From positions 6,308,158 to 6,372,157 of the forward strand of contig HG738140.1 in the NCBI GenBank assembly GCA_000499405.2: a DNA stretch of 64,000 bases, in the 5' to 3' direction. Source of the stretch: Onchocerca volvulus (Eukaryota > Nematoda > Chromadorea > Rhabditida > Onchocercidae). Under the pieces are notes generated by a model. That model was not told where the DNA came from and searched no databases. It saw only the letters and a list, made by a program, of their open reading frames with translations. Positions 50,801-63,700 of the stretch are shown piece by piece; position 1 is the first letter of the stretch; each line of letters opens with the position of its first letter. The position numbers were made by a program, and so were the translations under genes.

Positions 50801-51930
50801 AATATAAAAGAATATTTTCAATCGTATTAATTGATTTAATTCAGTGAAAATTAAAAATTACTTCTTTTTGCTTGTCCGATCCTTCTCGCATTCACTTTAA
50901 CAGTTATTAACCCATTTTAAGTATGAATTTTTTAGTGATTTATTATTATCAGCCAAAAATAAGATAACTTTCGATGACGAAAAAGTGAGGGAAAGGAGAG
51001 CAAGAAAGAACGAAAACATTCAAGTAATTTATGGTAAAAATAATGCTGGGTTGAAATTATACCAACAAAATATTGATTAGTTGATCATTGATTAGTTTCG
51101 ATAAAAAATGATAATAATTAGATATTTTTGAAATCTGAATAAACTCCTGTTAAATTCGAATAATATTCGTTACTTGCGATATTTGGAATTATTTAAATAT
51201 TATTATTTATTTGGAAATCAATATTTGAAAAATTTTAATGTTTCGAAACAGTAATGAAAATAGTTAAAAATTATATCGAAATGTTGAAAAGATGAAAAAG
51301 AAGAAAAAAAAAAAAAAAAACAATCATTAATAAATATTCACAGAACGTTCAAGTTTTTATACTGCAAACAACGCAATGAAATTTTTATTTCTACCTTTTC
51401 CTTCTTTAATTTTTACAATTTTCTGATAAATTTCGAAATTACAAATTTATAATTACAAAATTGAATTCAAATAATGGTAGATGCAATATTATAATATTCT
51501 TTTATGCCACAAAAATCTAAAAAATGCTAAGACACTGCTAAGTCGTGTTAATTATGCTTCCGTTTATTTTTGCAAAATTTTTTTTATCCAATTTAGAATA
51601 TTATTAATTTAAATATTATTCATCATTTGGATGATACGGCAATCTCTTTTTCTTCAATTTCTTTTTTTTAGATGATAACTTCAAAATTCAATTTTTATTG
51701 AAGTTGAAAAAAAACTACAGACGAAAACTTATAATTTCAATTTTTTTTCTTTTTATTTTTAAACTTTCTTTTGTAACTGATTTAAATTAAATATGCATAC
51801 AGAGAATAGAAAATAAAATTGACAATTTGACAAGTTAGAAATTGTAAGTTCAAAATTATTACATTAGAAATTACAAAAATCTTTCAAACATCAATTTCGT
51901 TTCATTTTTACTTGCATCGATTAGAGAGTG
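47874..51930. other. Intergenic between KLHDC3-like and saposin-like genes
   Basis: About 4 kb, AT-rich, no conserved gene. It holds the upstream region of the KLHDC3-like gene and the 3' region of the saposin-like gene. 49850-49960 is of higher complexity; on the minus strand it holds a short open segment (LSIFDEVSRVK) flanked by a CAG and a GTAGAA, too short to call. Confidence 0.5.
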
Positions 51931-54900
51931 CTAATTCGATTTCTCCGAAGTGGCTGAGTTATACAACGCTGCTAATTCATCAAGTTCAGGTTTTCGAAAG
52001 TTCAAATTAATATGAAGCGTTAAATTCTTTTCGTTTGAACCTTCCGATATTCCAGTGAAAACATTACCGATATTTTTCAAGATATCATACTTCTCGGCAT
52101 TCTCTAATTGCTCATTCGTTACGACTGGTATACTTGGGAAATCAGGTTCACCGGTATTTGCCATCAATATTACTACAATAAACAAATTTATATATTTAAA
52201 ACGAAAGTTTTTTGACTGAACTTAATTAATTTTTAAATAACTAATTATATTTCCAAAAACTATAATTGAATCATTTTTATTCATATAATTCATACATGGC
52301 AAATCTATTGTTGGATTAAAATGAATAATCAAAATAAGATCATCGGAAATTATAAATCCTAAATTTACCACTTGTTGTTCCAACATTTTGGAACCAATTT
52401 TTGCCTCTTTTGTTTTTATTTTCCTTCTTACCATCCTATTTATCGTCAAATATCTAATATAATTAGTAGTATCAAGAAGTAAGTAAATATGTAAGAATGA
52501 AAAAATCAAAAAAGAACTGAGAAAATTTACAAAAAAAAGATGGAAAACTGAAAAATTTAGAAAAACTTTGAAAGAAAGGAAAAAAAAATTTTTTTTTTCA
52601 TTACACGATTAAAGATCATCCTAAATGTTGTAAAAAAGTATGAGAAAATGAAAGTAACAAATTACTTCTACCGAATTGCCATTAATAAATCACGATTGCC
52701 TTATCGCTCGATTCTTTTACATTTGTAATTAAACACAATATTTGAGAAAAAAATAGAAATAAATTATAAATTTTTGCAAAATGATAATATTGCCATCATC
52801 AATTTCAAATATTCATATATCGATTATATCTGTACATCTTGTCACCTTTTTTTTTTTTTTTTTTTTTTTAAACGATCGAAATATCATTAATCTTTTTCCG
52901 GCAAAATTTATAATTTGTCAATTTTTATGATATTCTAATCTTTTCTCTCATAATCTTTTGACTGTATGAGTCAAATTTTAAATTGTTAAATTAAATTTGC
53001 ATAAAATCGCATTCCTTTGTTCATTTAAATTTAATAATAAATAACTTCCTACTTTTTTTTTTGTTTTTATCAATAAATGCTCAATCTGATCTATCATTTT
53101 AACTATTTTCAAACAAGAGAAAAAGGAAGAAAAGAAAAAACAGGAAAGTAAAGTGAATAAAAGACAATCATTTATCACAGTTCTTGTCAATTGTTCCCCC
53201 TAATCACTATGACATTAGCTCGTATGTTTACAAATACATCTACAGTTTGATGAGCAAAAGGATAAGAACGAAGCACAAATATTGTCAGCTGTTATCTTAT
53301 CTTCAGTAATCGAAATATTTATCTCTTCATTTGACCTTTCTAATTATTTAACCTCAAACATATCCCATCCTAATTTAAAAGATATTTTTCTAATACTATT
53401 ATGGCACATTATTTTCTACAGTATCTTTGTCATACGATATATTCTATACAGCATGTTTTGTTTGATCTACAGTATGCTTCATATATGCATATTTCAATGG
53501 TTAATCTTTTTTGCCTCATTTGTGTTTTCATTGACCCGTCTGATTATTTAACCTCAAACATATCCCATCTTGATTTAAAAAATATTTCCTAATCATTATT
53601 ATGGTGCACTATTTTGCATGATATACTTTGTTATACGGTATATTCCATACTGTGTGTTTAGTCTTATAGTATACTCCATACATCAATGATTAAATGTATG
53701 TATTGATTTTTCATTTCATACGATATATTTGTATTTAGAATATCCTCCATTTGCTCCTATTTCAATAGCTAACTTTTCATATTTTTTTTTATTTTATATG
53801 GTGTATTTATTTTTATGCTTTTTAAAAAAACTTTCATTTCCTTAATCTTTCATGCTTTAATTAATTCTAGTAATAACATAAATTTAATAAGGTTTAAAAC
53901 ATTTTTTCTCAGAATTTTCCACTTAAAGTCCAATAATACAAATTGCAATAATACATAAAATGCTTATTTTTTCAGAATTAGAAAATAATAAATAAGTTTA
54001 ATTAATAAACATTGAATTTTTAGATTATAATTGTTCATTCAATGTACCAGATTTTAAATTTAAATAGTACTTCAAATTTCGCATTGCTTTAATTCCATCA
54101 AGCTTTTATCTTTTTTGAAAATTTTGAGTAGGACAAAACGAGTGCAAATGATGATTAAAAAATCCGTAGAAAAAAAAGATAGATCTTATAAAATTATTAC
54201 AATTATTTTAAAAACTTAAATTTTACCTTTTTCGTAATCAATTGGACAAAGTTTCTGTTTTTTGCACAAATCTTCAGCAGTTGAATTTCTCAAATTTTCT
54301 ACTGTGATCTCATCGAATGATTCAATACAAGAATCGTAATTTTTACGATTTTCTCCCGAAATCGATTCACATAAGACCTAAAAACATCCTGAGAATTTAG
54401 TAAAAGTTTTGTTTTGATAAAATTTAAAAATTACTTGGCATTAATATACATTTGTTTTATAATATTTCTAAGCATTTTAAATAATTTAGCATGTAATAAA
54501 TCATTGGTCTTATCTTTATAATAAATTGAAGAAATGTGGACATCTTTAAAAGAAATTATGAAAATGTTCACAAACATCTTTAAAAACACTTAAATTTTTA
54601 ATTATATAATCCTTTCCATCATACATATTTATGCTATTAAACTTTTTGTATTTAAATACATTAGGTATATATGTTTCACTAAAGTCAAAATTGAAGATAT
54701 TTGCACGTAAAAGTGATGTAGAATTTTAATAATTTTTTAGAAAGCAATTTATGTCAAATGATTAGCCAAAAAAATATGTATATCGATACGTCAACTTATT
54801 TATTGATTATTTCCAATTAACTGATTGCCGAAAAAAGGTAGAAAATAAATTCATATAAATAAAAATGTGAAATTCATTGTTAGTTGCCATACAATATTTG

Positions 54901-55249
54901 AAGTTCTTCGCTAACTGATTTGAAATTTTCATAAACGTTGCATTCGAATAGGCGCGTGTTTAAAACTTTCAGAGATTTAAAATTTTGTACAAACGAACAT
55001 TTGCATTTTTATTTGTATAGACTAGTTGGACTAACCATGCGAAGCATGACCGTTCTAGCTAATAAAAAATAAAGTAAAAGGACTAATATTTTTGAAAGCT
55101 GAATTTTGCTGAGTGGCTTGTTGAAATCGCTCAATTAATGCAATACAGAATGGACAGATAATATCATGTGGTATCAAATCAAAATTTGCTTCCTTATCAA
55201 CTGCCATAATATAAACAAAATTTGCCATCAGTAGTAATAAAATATTCAT
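51931..55249 (-). CDS. Secreted saposin-like (SapB) protein
   Basis: Exons (5' to 3'): 55084-55249, 55036-55058, 54227-54377, 51931-52172; 193 residues. Saposin-like proteins are small helical proteins that bind or perforate lipid membranes; nematodes use many in gut and defence. A signal peptide (MNILLLLMANFVYIMA) is followed by one SapB domain with the six cysteines in the usual order: CPFC (32, 35), LCES (66), DSCIE (80), DLCKK (101) and KLCPID (107). About 85 residues of unrecognised C-terminal tail follow, encoded by a last exon 2 kb away; its membership rests on splice phase (G|TA) only. Joining exons 1 and 2 needs an intron of just 25 nt; without exon 2 the Cys2-Cys3 spacing would be 22 rather than about 30, short for the family. 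The ATG at 55249 follows a TTTCAG by 40 nt. Confidence 0.75.
53321..53800. repeat. About 200-bp tandem repeat, 2-3 diverged copies
   Basis: T(A/G)ATTATTTAACCTCAAA followed by CATATCCCATC recurs at 53341 and 53541, an offset of 200 bp. The rest of the units (ATTATGG(C/T)(A/G)CA, CATACGATATATTC, CTATTTCAAT(G/A)G) aligns too, and a partial third copy is recognisable to about 53800. It lies in the large intron of the saposin-like model. Confidence 0.8.
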
Positions 55250-55286
55250 TTTATCTATTATTTTCCTTCGCTTATGTGCAAATAAA

Positions 55287-55294
55287 GAGCTGAA
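55287..55294 (-). promoter_or_regulatory. Putative spliced-leader acceptor of saposin-like gene
   Basis: AATTTCAG on the minus strand ends at 55290, 40 nt upstream of the chosen ATG. It argues against the longer in-frame start at 55327, which lies upstream of it. Confidence 0.5.
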
Positions 55295-56740
55295 ATTGAA
55301 TTTACGATCAAAAAAATCAAAAGTCATTCAGTGAATTAAATTATCGATGATATTCTTGCGTAGATTATTCGCAAACAAGTAGATTCATTTTTCGGTTATC
55401 ATAATAATCAAAAAATATATCATCAGTTAACAACAAAACAACGTCAGTTCTTCATTACATCCAAAAATTATATTACAATTACAATTATTACCAAATAATT
55501 TGATTTAATTCAGCTTAACTTTATTTTCCATTTCATATTCGATTCCTTTCTGAATTTCAAAATGAAATTCATTTCAATTTGAAACTTGAAAACATCCATA
55601 ATTGATTGCAATTTTTGAATGATAAATTTCCATAATAGTCAAAATAATATGATGCAGGATATACAGGGAAGGCTATACTTCATCTCTAGTAATTTTTCCA
55701 TTCTTTTTGTGAACCAATTCAGTCCTATTAAATTCAGATCATTTCTAGTTAGTTCAAATTGAAAAAAGGAAAAAAAGAAAATATAATTTCAAATATAATT
55801 TCGACAATAAAAAGAATATGGTGTTCTTCTTAATTTGAAGATAGCATTTTTGAAAGAAAAATTCTTTATTTTAATCGAAAGTTTTAATTGAAAAACGAAA
55901 ACTGGCTTAAAATCAAGAATATCCAAGTTTTTTGGCTTGATTAAATCAGCCTAGCTCATCTATTTTACAATGAATGAATGATGAAGTAATGATTGTTTTG
56001 TTAAGCTGAGCGCGATGTGATTTAATTTTTTTTTTTTTTGTAATACATTCCCCAATTTTATTTTTAAAATTCTCATCTCTACCTGTTTCCTTTTTCTTTT
56101 TTTTCGGTCATTCTATTTCATTATGTCACAACAAGTTTCAAATAAAGACAAATTAATGAATAAAATTGTAGAATAATTGATAATTCATCTTGTCAACACA
56201 TAAAATCGTCTTTTTTCCATTTGTTTTTTTTTTTGAATTTACATTTAATTGTTATATGTAACTAAATTTCGTAATTTTGAAATGGCATTTCGATATTTAC
56301 ATCTTGCAATAAGAAGATTATACTTGATTTAATTATAAAATATAATTATATAAATAATTTTAGAATATGAATATTACTAAGATTCACAAGCATTTTCTTA
56401 AGCATTATTTTAACACTTCAATACTTTGAAATACTCTATATTATAATATGAATTTACCATACATATTTTCTTAATCACTAGTTTAGCACTTCAATACTTT
56501 GAAATACTCGTATCTTTATAAATAATTTACCTAAATAATTCTAAAATTAAAAAAGATATAAAATATGATCTTCCATATAAATATGATCATTCGATTTAGT
56601 TATGATAACTATAAAAAGCCAGTAATATGATTTCAACTTTTTTTTTTCAAAATTTTATGTTAATTTCGATTCATTTTCCAATAAATTCCAATAAGCAGTT
56701 TTGGTCATTGATATTCTTTATTTAAAGAATAGATTATATT

Positions 56741-56956
56741 TGAGCTGATTAAATCGATAAGTGATAGACTATTTGATTTAAAAAAAATTGTGCGATACTG
56801 TATACTATCGTATCAAATATGGTAGAATACGGTATGAATCATTGTATATTTAAGCTGATTAAATCGGCAAGTGATAGACTATTTGATTTAAAAAAATCGT
56901 GCGATACTGTATACTATCGTATCAAATACGGTAGAATACGGTATGAATCATTGTAC
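56741..56956. repeat. 110-bp tandem duplication, two copies
   Basis: Copies begin AGCTGATTAAATCG at 56743 and 56853 and both run through GTGCGATACTGTATACTATC to GGTATGAATCATTGTA. Identity by eye is about 95 percent, so the duplication is recent. Confidence 0.93.
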
Positions 56957-57934
56957 AGCATAATATCAGTGAATCTGTAATTAATTATTGCTCCTTTGTT
57001 ATTTTTGGCCAGAATTGTCATTACATTTCTTATTCTTATAATTCGGCCAATTAAATTAAACTGACAAAGAATGAAATCAACAAAATTCTATCTTAACATT
57101 AATCGTAACATTTAACCAAATTCGGTGAAATACTGATAAAAATTATGTTATCATTTATGTAGTCTTGAAACATAAATTATCTTAAATATCGAAAATAAAT
57201 GTATCACTAATCATTTGAAGGGGAGTAAAAATCAAGAAGCACCACTTCATAATACATCAAATATTCGAAAATTTGTCAGCAAATACAGTTAACTTTTATA
57301 AATCAATAGAGATGAAGAGGTTATTTCCAAAGTAGTTAAAAATTTATGCAAATATCATTAGTCATTTGAGGCGGAATAAAAATCAAAAATTGGTACGCAA
57401 TAATATATAAAATATTGCGAAAATTGTCATCAAATGAAATTAATTTCATAAATCAATAGAAACGAAGTAATTATTTCTAAAGTAATTTGAAAATTTGCGC
57501 AAATATTCCCTGAAATAGTAAGTGATATTTTGCTAAATAAGTAAATGTTCAAAAACTTGAGCAAATGATTAATTAGCAATGACAAAAACAAAAAGCAAGG
57601 ATTGAGATGTGAAAGAAAGCAATAAGTATGTAATAATTGTTTGAAGTAGTGATTGTGATAAACAAGGATGATAAGTAGTGGTGTGATGAGTATGTCAAAC
57701 TGGTAAGGGAATTGATGTTGACAAAATGAGCGTTTCGTGCGAAAAAATTTTGAGAAAAAGGAAAAATGATGAAATGAGAATTGAAATTGTTGGTTGGTTG
57801 AATGGATGGATGATAGTTGATAATGACGTTGACAACTTCCCATATATACAATTTTTTTTCTCATTTCTTCACTTATTCTTCCTCATTATTTTGATTGCAT
57901 CTTCTAGTATGATATATTTGCATTTAAGCATACG

Positions 57935-58230
57935 AGTCGCATGCATATGCATGCACATGCAATCATTCAACCAACAGATTAGCATAAGCATGCTATCATT
58001 AGGGGCAGTTTATACCATAAATAAACATGTACCAGTTTCTCTCGTAGATATGCATGCTCATGCAATCATTGGAGTAATTTTAATAGATGAGCATAAGCAT
58101 GCAATCATTGAAACAATTATTACATGCATATGCATGCGCATGCAATCAATAGAGCAGTTTATCCCATAGATTTGCATGTGCATGTAATCATTGGAACACG
58201 TTTATTCTATGCATATGCATGCATGTGCAA
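57935..58230. repeat. Degenerate minisatellite rich in ATGCATGC / CATGCAATCATT
   Basis: Six or so units of roughly 45-60 bp, each with a purine-pyrimidine alternating block (GCATATGCATGC, CACATGCAATCATT) and a spacer resembling GGAACAGTTTAT. The 147-codon plus-strand frame across it (57726-58169) is a by-product of the repeat. Confidence 0.8.
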
Positions 58231-60610
58231 AAGTCATCAAGGTAATTCACCCATATACATATGGAAAAAATGAAGAAAGTTTAAGCCTGCATGCTTTATT
58301 TTTGCAAATTGCAAGAAAATAGCAAATCTCAAATTTGATTATTTTAAAATCTATCTATTATATCTCTATATTTAATAGTATTTTATAAAATATGTTTGAA
58401 ACGAAATATTATTAAATATTAGTGCATTTATACGTCACAAAATGTTATACAATGGAAATTTAAAAAAAAAATTGAATACCTAATTTGTAAAAAATTAGAT
58501 TTTGTTTTCTGCAATGAATAGTTCAAAAATAAATGGAAATGAAGTCTAAGAAAACGAAATTATAGTTTTGAAATCTTTGATAAATATGTTTAAAGGATTT
58601 TACATTAAAAATGTAAAGAAAAAAGGAGCCTGGAAATGAGATGCGATAATTTCGAAATTTTTGACAGATAAATTCTTGTTTTAAATCTGAAAGTAGCTGT
58701 ATGGGATATAAGATATTGTATATTATAGTTTCTTTTTTTGTGTGTGTGTTAAGTACTGCGTAGATAAATTCATATTGAATACTGTATAGTTAGATACTGT
58801 ATAGATATTTTATGGTAAATACTGCACAGAGTCTTTGTGTAAAATACTGTAGAGTAGTTTTTGCGTTAAATTTTGCTAGAATAGTTTAAAAAGAGTTAAA
58901 AAATTGCTGCAGAAAAATGTATTAGTATTATAGTAAATCTATGATTGAATCAAAATAAGAAAAGTACTTTTTTTTTTTGTTTCGCCAATTTTAAATGATT
59001 ATTACATTGAAATTGAAATATTTCTTTAATAATATTAATATTTAACTAAAATTTGTTATTGTCGATGTCAAACAAAATAATGATCAGTAGTTCGCATCAT
59101 AAATAATAATCGGAATTGCGATTTTTAAATTTCGAGCACGTCATATAATAAAAAATATTAAGGAAAAAATATAATCGTGCGAAAAGAAAAATAAATTTTT
59201 CAGATAAAAAGTTGGAATTTTCTAGCAGCGTTTTTAACTTCTTTCTATAGAAATATACCAATTTTACTGTTTAATTTTATGGGGACAATCCAGGAAATAA
59301 AATTAGATTTTTTTTTAAAAGAAAAAAAGGTTTCATCTAAATTGAACTTTTCCAAAAATCTTTTAAATGAATAATTTACTTGCCGGATTATTTTCTAAAA
59401 GATGTAAAATTGAAGTGAGATTTGAGAAACTAACCATTTAAGTAAAATTAAGAATGCAGAGGAAATTGTATTCAGAATTTTTAATCCCATATTTTATATT
59501 TTAAAGTAAGAATTAATTATTGTAAACTATTTTTATTTGTTTATTTTTTTCAATTTTTGAAATATCATTGTGAGAATTATTGATGACAGGGTAAGAAACA
59601 AATTAAAAATTATGGAGAAAAAGAAAGAAATATAACTGTGAAGGAATGAAAATTCAATAAATTATATTTTCCAAGTACTATAATTATCTCCCGCATTTTT
59701 TGCAATTTTTTCTGCTTTATCATTTCGATATATTTATTATATATAGCTTTCTTTTCTGCCAAAGAAGTTATAATATTCTTGGAATTCCTTTTCTTTATTT
59801 TTCATCATCACTTAAACAATTTTGTATTTCAATTCGTAATGAATAATTCAATTAATTGAATAATGAATAATTGAATAATTCAGCGAAGCCTTTTTTTTCA
59901 GCTTAAAGACACAACGAAAAATATTGTAGAAAACTTTCGTTTTTATTTGCAACATTTTCAGTTATTTTTTATAGACAAATAAGGCATCCAATGTATAAAC
60001 TTTCTTTTTCCTAGCATTTAAAATAAAAGTCCAGAAATTCTGATTAAATTTAATTAGAATTAGATAATTCTAATCCAAATCAAATTATCGTTTAAGAATT
60101 TATCTGAAATACTGAAATATCAATTCTCCAAATTTATATTTCTTTTTTTTACAAATTTTATGTAAAAATTCTTTATTGATTTATTTATTAATATTATAAA
60201 TGTCTTCAATAATCAGGAATTTTTTTCTAATCGATAAAATAAAGAGCCGTTATTGAAAAAATGGAACAAAATGCTTGGATCAATAACAAAGAAGCCTATT
60301 TTAAGGCTGTGTCTTATCTTCCTAAATATGCATATATGTAATTTTGAAACTAATAATATTCATAAAATAGAATAAAATAGATAATTCTTCGTCAAAATGC
60401 ATTTTTGCTAAAATTATAAAATATAAAATTTTCTAATTCGAAAAAAAAAACTTTTTTTAATAACATTTTCATATCTATTTGCATATATAAGACATTTTTA
60501 TATGCAATTACACAACATTTATATTTATACAATTTATGACAATTTCGTTGTTGTTACATTGAAGGCCCATTTTAACATTATTGTTGTTTCACAACTAATT
60601 TGCATAATTC

Positions 60611-60748
60611 CTATCCTTCATTTATCGACTTGGCCTTCTTTGGCACATATTTTATCTTGGCCTCAAGCAGGGAACTAAAATCTATCGTTCCCACTAAATC
60701 ATTCTTATGGCTGGGCTTAAAATGATGCTTTTCGTGCAAATTGACCAT
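60611..60748 (-). CDS. Candidate small protein gene (45 aa)
   Basis: An ATG-to-stop frame of 45 residues sits in a local island of higher GC. A GATTTTAG acceptor-like site ends 8-9 nt before the ATG, exactly the layout of putative trans-spliced genes in this window. The product (start MVNLHEKHHFKPSHKND, core TIDFSSLLEAKIKYVPKKAK) is basic, with mixed, balanced codon use and no low complexity, and it ends in TAG. No signal peptide or membrane helix is seen. No family is recognised. An in-frame TAA directly before the ATG means it is not simply a C-terminal exon in this frame. Confidence 0.4.
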   Translation of the reverse strand: MVNLHEKHHFKPSHKNDLVGTIDFSSLLEAKIKYVPKKAKSINEG

Positions 60749-63700
60749 TTATAAACACTAAAATCTCCCTGCGATCGTTCCTAATTTTCCTGTGAATCAT
60801 TCCTAATTTAAGAATTCTTCAATTTTTCAATGGCTTATTTTATTAATAAATTATGAATGCATTCTTACGATCGAATGCATCCACTTATAGCAAAATCTTT
60901 TAATTTAAAAAATTTCACAAACCTTTTTGATAGTTCAATTTTCTTTTCCTTTTTTTTCCTTTTTTTTTTTTTTTTTAATTCGAAGTTGATTAATAAAATA
61001 TATTTCGAGTTAAAATGACCCATTGAAAAATATGCAAATTTAATTTTACTTATTGTTAGTTATGAAATTTCTTCACAAATATTTCTCATATCAATCTTTC
61101 ATTTCGTGTATCTCTTTAAAAAATATTTTTAAAGTATAATCATTCATATGATAAGTATAATATAATTGTTGTCATATTCCATTGATTATAGATAATATAT
61201 TACTTTATCAATTATTACTCAGAAACTTTTTGCGTTCCCAAAAAAATTCCGAAATTTAATGAATTTTTAAAAATAGAAAAAAGAATTTCGAAATTGAACT
61301 AAATTTTTTACGATCCGAAAAAAATTGCGAAATTGAACATCAGATTACTTCGTCTAATTTATTCATAAAATGATTAGACTGTCTCTAATTAGAATAGTTT
61401 GTTTTGGCTACGATTTACATGCAATTTTTTTTTTAAATTCCATTTTTAACTATATTTTATCATTACTTCATTTCTCATTGATATCAGATTCATCGTTTGG
61501 ATATTTTAGTGCAAATTTTTTGGATAATTAAGACTAACCTTTGAACTTTACCATCCAGTTTACTTAGTACATTTATACCACCAATAAATCCATCCTATTT
61601 ACGTATGTTTATTTTAAAAAAATAGATTACTCAAAAATTTAATCTTTTAAACTCAAACAATGATATATATCCAAATAATCGATATTTTGCTTTAAAAAGA
61701 ATGACAAATCAATATTTTCAATTTTTAATTTCCAAACAAAAATATCGATTTATCATTCTTTTCGAATTTTCGGTCGAATAAACTTTTGAGGGCTTAATTA
61801 ATTAATTCATGCCTTACCAGTTCTTTTGAATTTGTTCATCTATCCGAAAAATCAAATTCACTGCTACATTGTCAATTGCGATTATAAATTGAATTTTTGT
61901 TTTAATAAAAGCGAATGAAATAATCATATTGTTTGAAGCGAATAATAATATATTGGCCAAAGAATAAAAAAAAAGAAAACTTTTCCAAAGTTTATTCGAT
62001 CATTTTTTTGCTTGATTTTATTTTATCTCAATCGAATTAAACTGACAATAAATTTTTTCGTTCTCATTAAATAATACTACTTTTCAGTTTTCGTTTTAGA
62101 ATACAAATTCAATAATGGTATCATTTTAAAGCAATTTTTAAACTAGCCTTTTAATCATTTTATTCTTTTTTCTTTACCATTTCATATTAATTATTTGAAA
62201 GTTCTGATTATTATCAATTATTTATTCTGAAATTTTAAAGGAATAAAAATTAAAACTTTTTGCTACATTTCTAGCAATTGTTACTAAGCAATTGAACACT
62301 TTTTAAATTTTGTTTACTAGAGAAATGAATAATCGAAATTGTCGGTAAAATAAATGAATATTGTTAATTACCAGTAATCTCTATAATTCTTGAATGTAAA
62401 TAATGATTATGCTTATGATGATGAATGACGCGGAATAGATCTAAACCTAAGTTAGCTACTCAAATAAGAGCCTAATCAAATCATTTGGGACTTAAGAAGC
62501 CAAATTTCAGGTTTTGGAAAAATCTCCATAATAATCTTAAAATTTCTAGCAAATCTCTTTCTTCTTCCGCTTTCTCTTCTTAACTCATAAATTATCGATT
62601 AAATATGCAAATACATTCATTGCAAAAATATTTTTTTATCCCTTCGAAACTTGACGGAATTTTTTTTCATTTTTTTTTTTTAACAACCTTTTAATTAATT
62701 TATTTTTTCTCTATCAGTTTATATTGTTTATTCGAAAATTTTGTTCATTATTAAATATTCATTTTGAAATTATAAAAATATACATGTATTTAAATTCATT
62801 ACAGGAAATTGAATTTTAAATTTAGTTTAAAGTGTAAACAATTTGTTGCATTATACTGTGTTGCTATGTAAATTTAAAAAATAATCTTCAGTATTTATAT
62901 TATATATATGACTAATTTATAATTTCCTTTTAAATCCTTATAATGTTGAAATTGTAATTATAGCATTTAAGTAAAATTCAAAACCCATTTATTATCTTTA
63001 AATTGATTTCAAATTTAGTTTCCTCTAGTTATTTTAATACATTTTTATCCTTTCTGCGTTTTAATTTTAAATTCTTGTTTTAAAATAAAAATCCTATAAA
63101 ATCCTTAAATATTAGATTAGTTTAGATACAAAATAGTTGTTAACGACAAATGTTCTTAACACTTCCGATACCCACAAATTGATCTCTCTCATTTTCTCTT
63201 TCTTATCTTTTGCTGATTTTTAATTTTTCCGCAAATTTTTGTTTCTTAATTTAAATAAAGCCTTTCGGCATAAATTTCTATTTTAGCCATAATATATCAG
63301 CGCTCATAGCATACGGATTTGTCCATTAATTAGCACATTATCAGTAGGAAAAATCAGCAAATCAAAGAATGTGAAATATATTCTCAGCAAATATTTATTT
63401 AATGTGAAAATTCGATTTCTAACTATTTCAATCGAGAAAGCCGCTTTTAAATAGCAATTAGGGGAACAAAGAAAAGTTAGGTAATTCAATTTCATTGATA
63501 GGAAGATGATAGAAAAGCAAAATAATGAAATATAATACAACAATAGAAGTTTTAAAAAATTGCTAGAATGTTTGCTGTTGTATTATTATAACTTTAAGAA
63601 TAAAATTTTAAACTTAGACTTGAATAATCAAATTTGGAAGTAATAGTATCATTTAAAAAAAAATATATTATCAGTACTTTTTATGACAATACTAAATAAT

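Larger units (their letters stand above)
55295..60610. other. Gene-poor AT-rich region
   Basis: No coding signal apart from chance frames. It contains the 110-bp tandem duplication and the ATGCATGC-rich repeat listed separately. TACTGTA-type words recur at 58750-58870. Confidence 0.5.

Noticed and set aside
57430..57864. Two overlapping minus-strand ORFs over 90 codons
   Set aside because: Low-complexity composition (His, Phe, Ser, Asn from AT-rich DNA), no splice-leader context, overlapping each other in different frames.
57726..58169. 147-codon plus-strand ORF
   Set aside because: It runs through the ATGCATGC-rich minisatellite, lacks splice or leader context, and its protein reads as repeat-derived.
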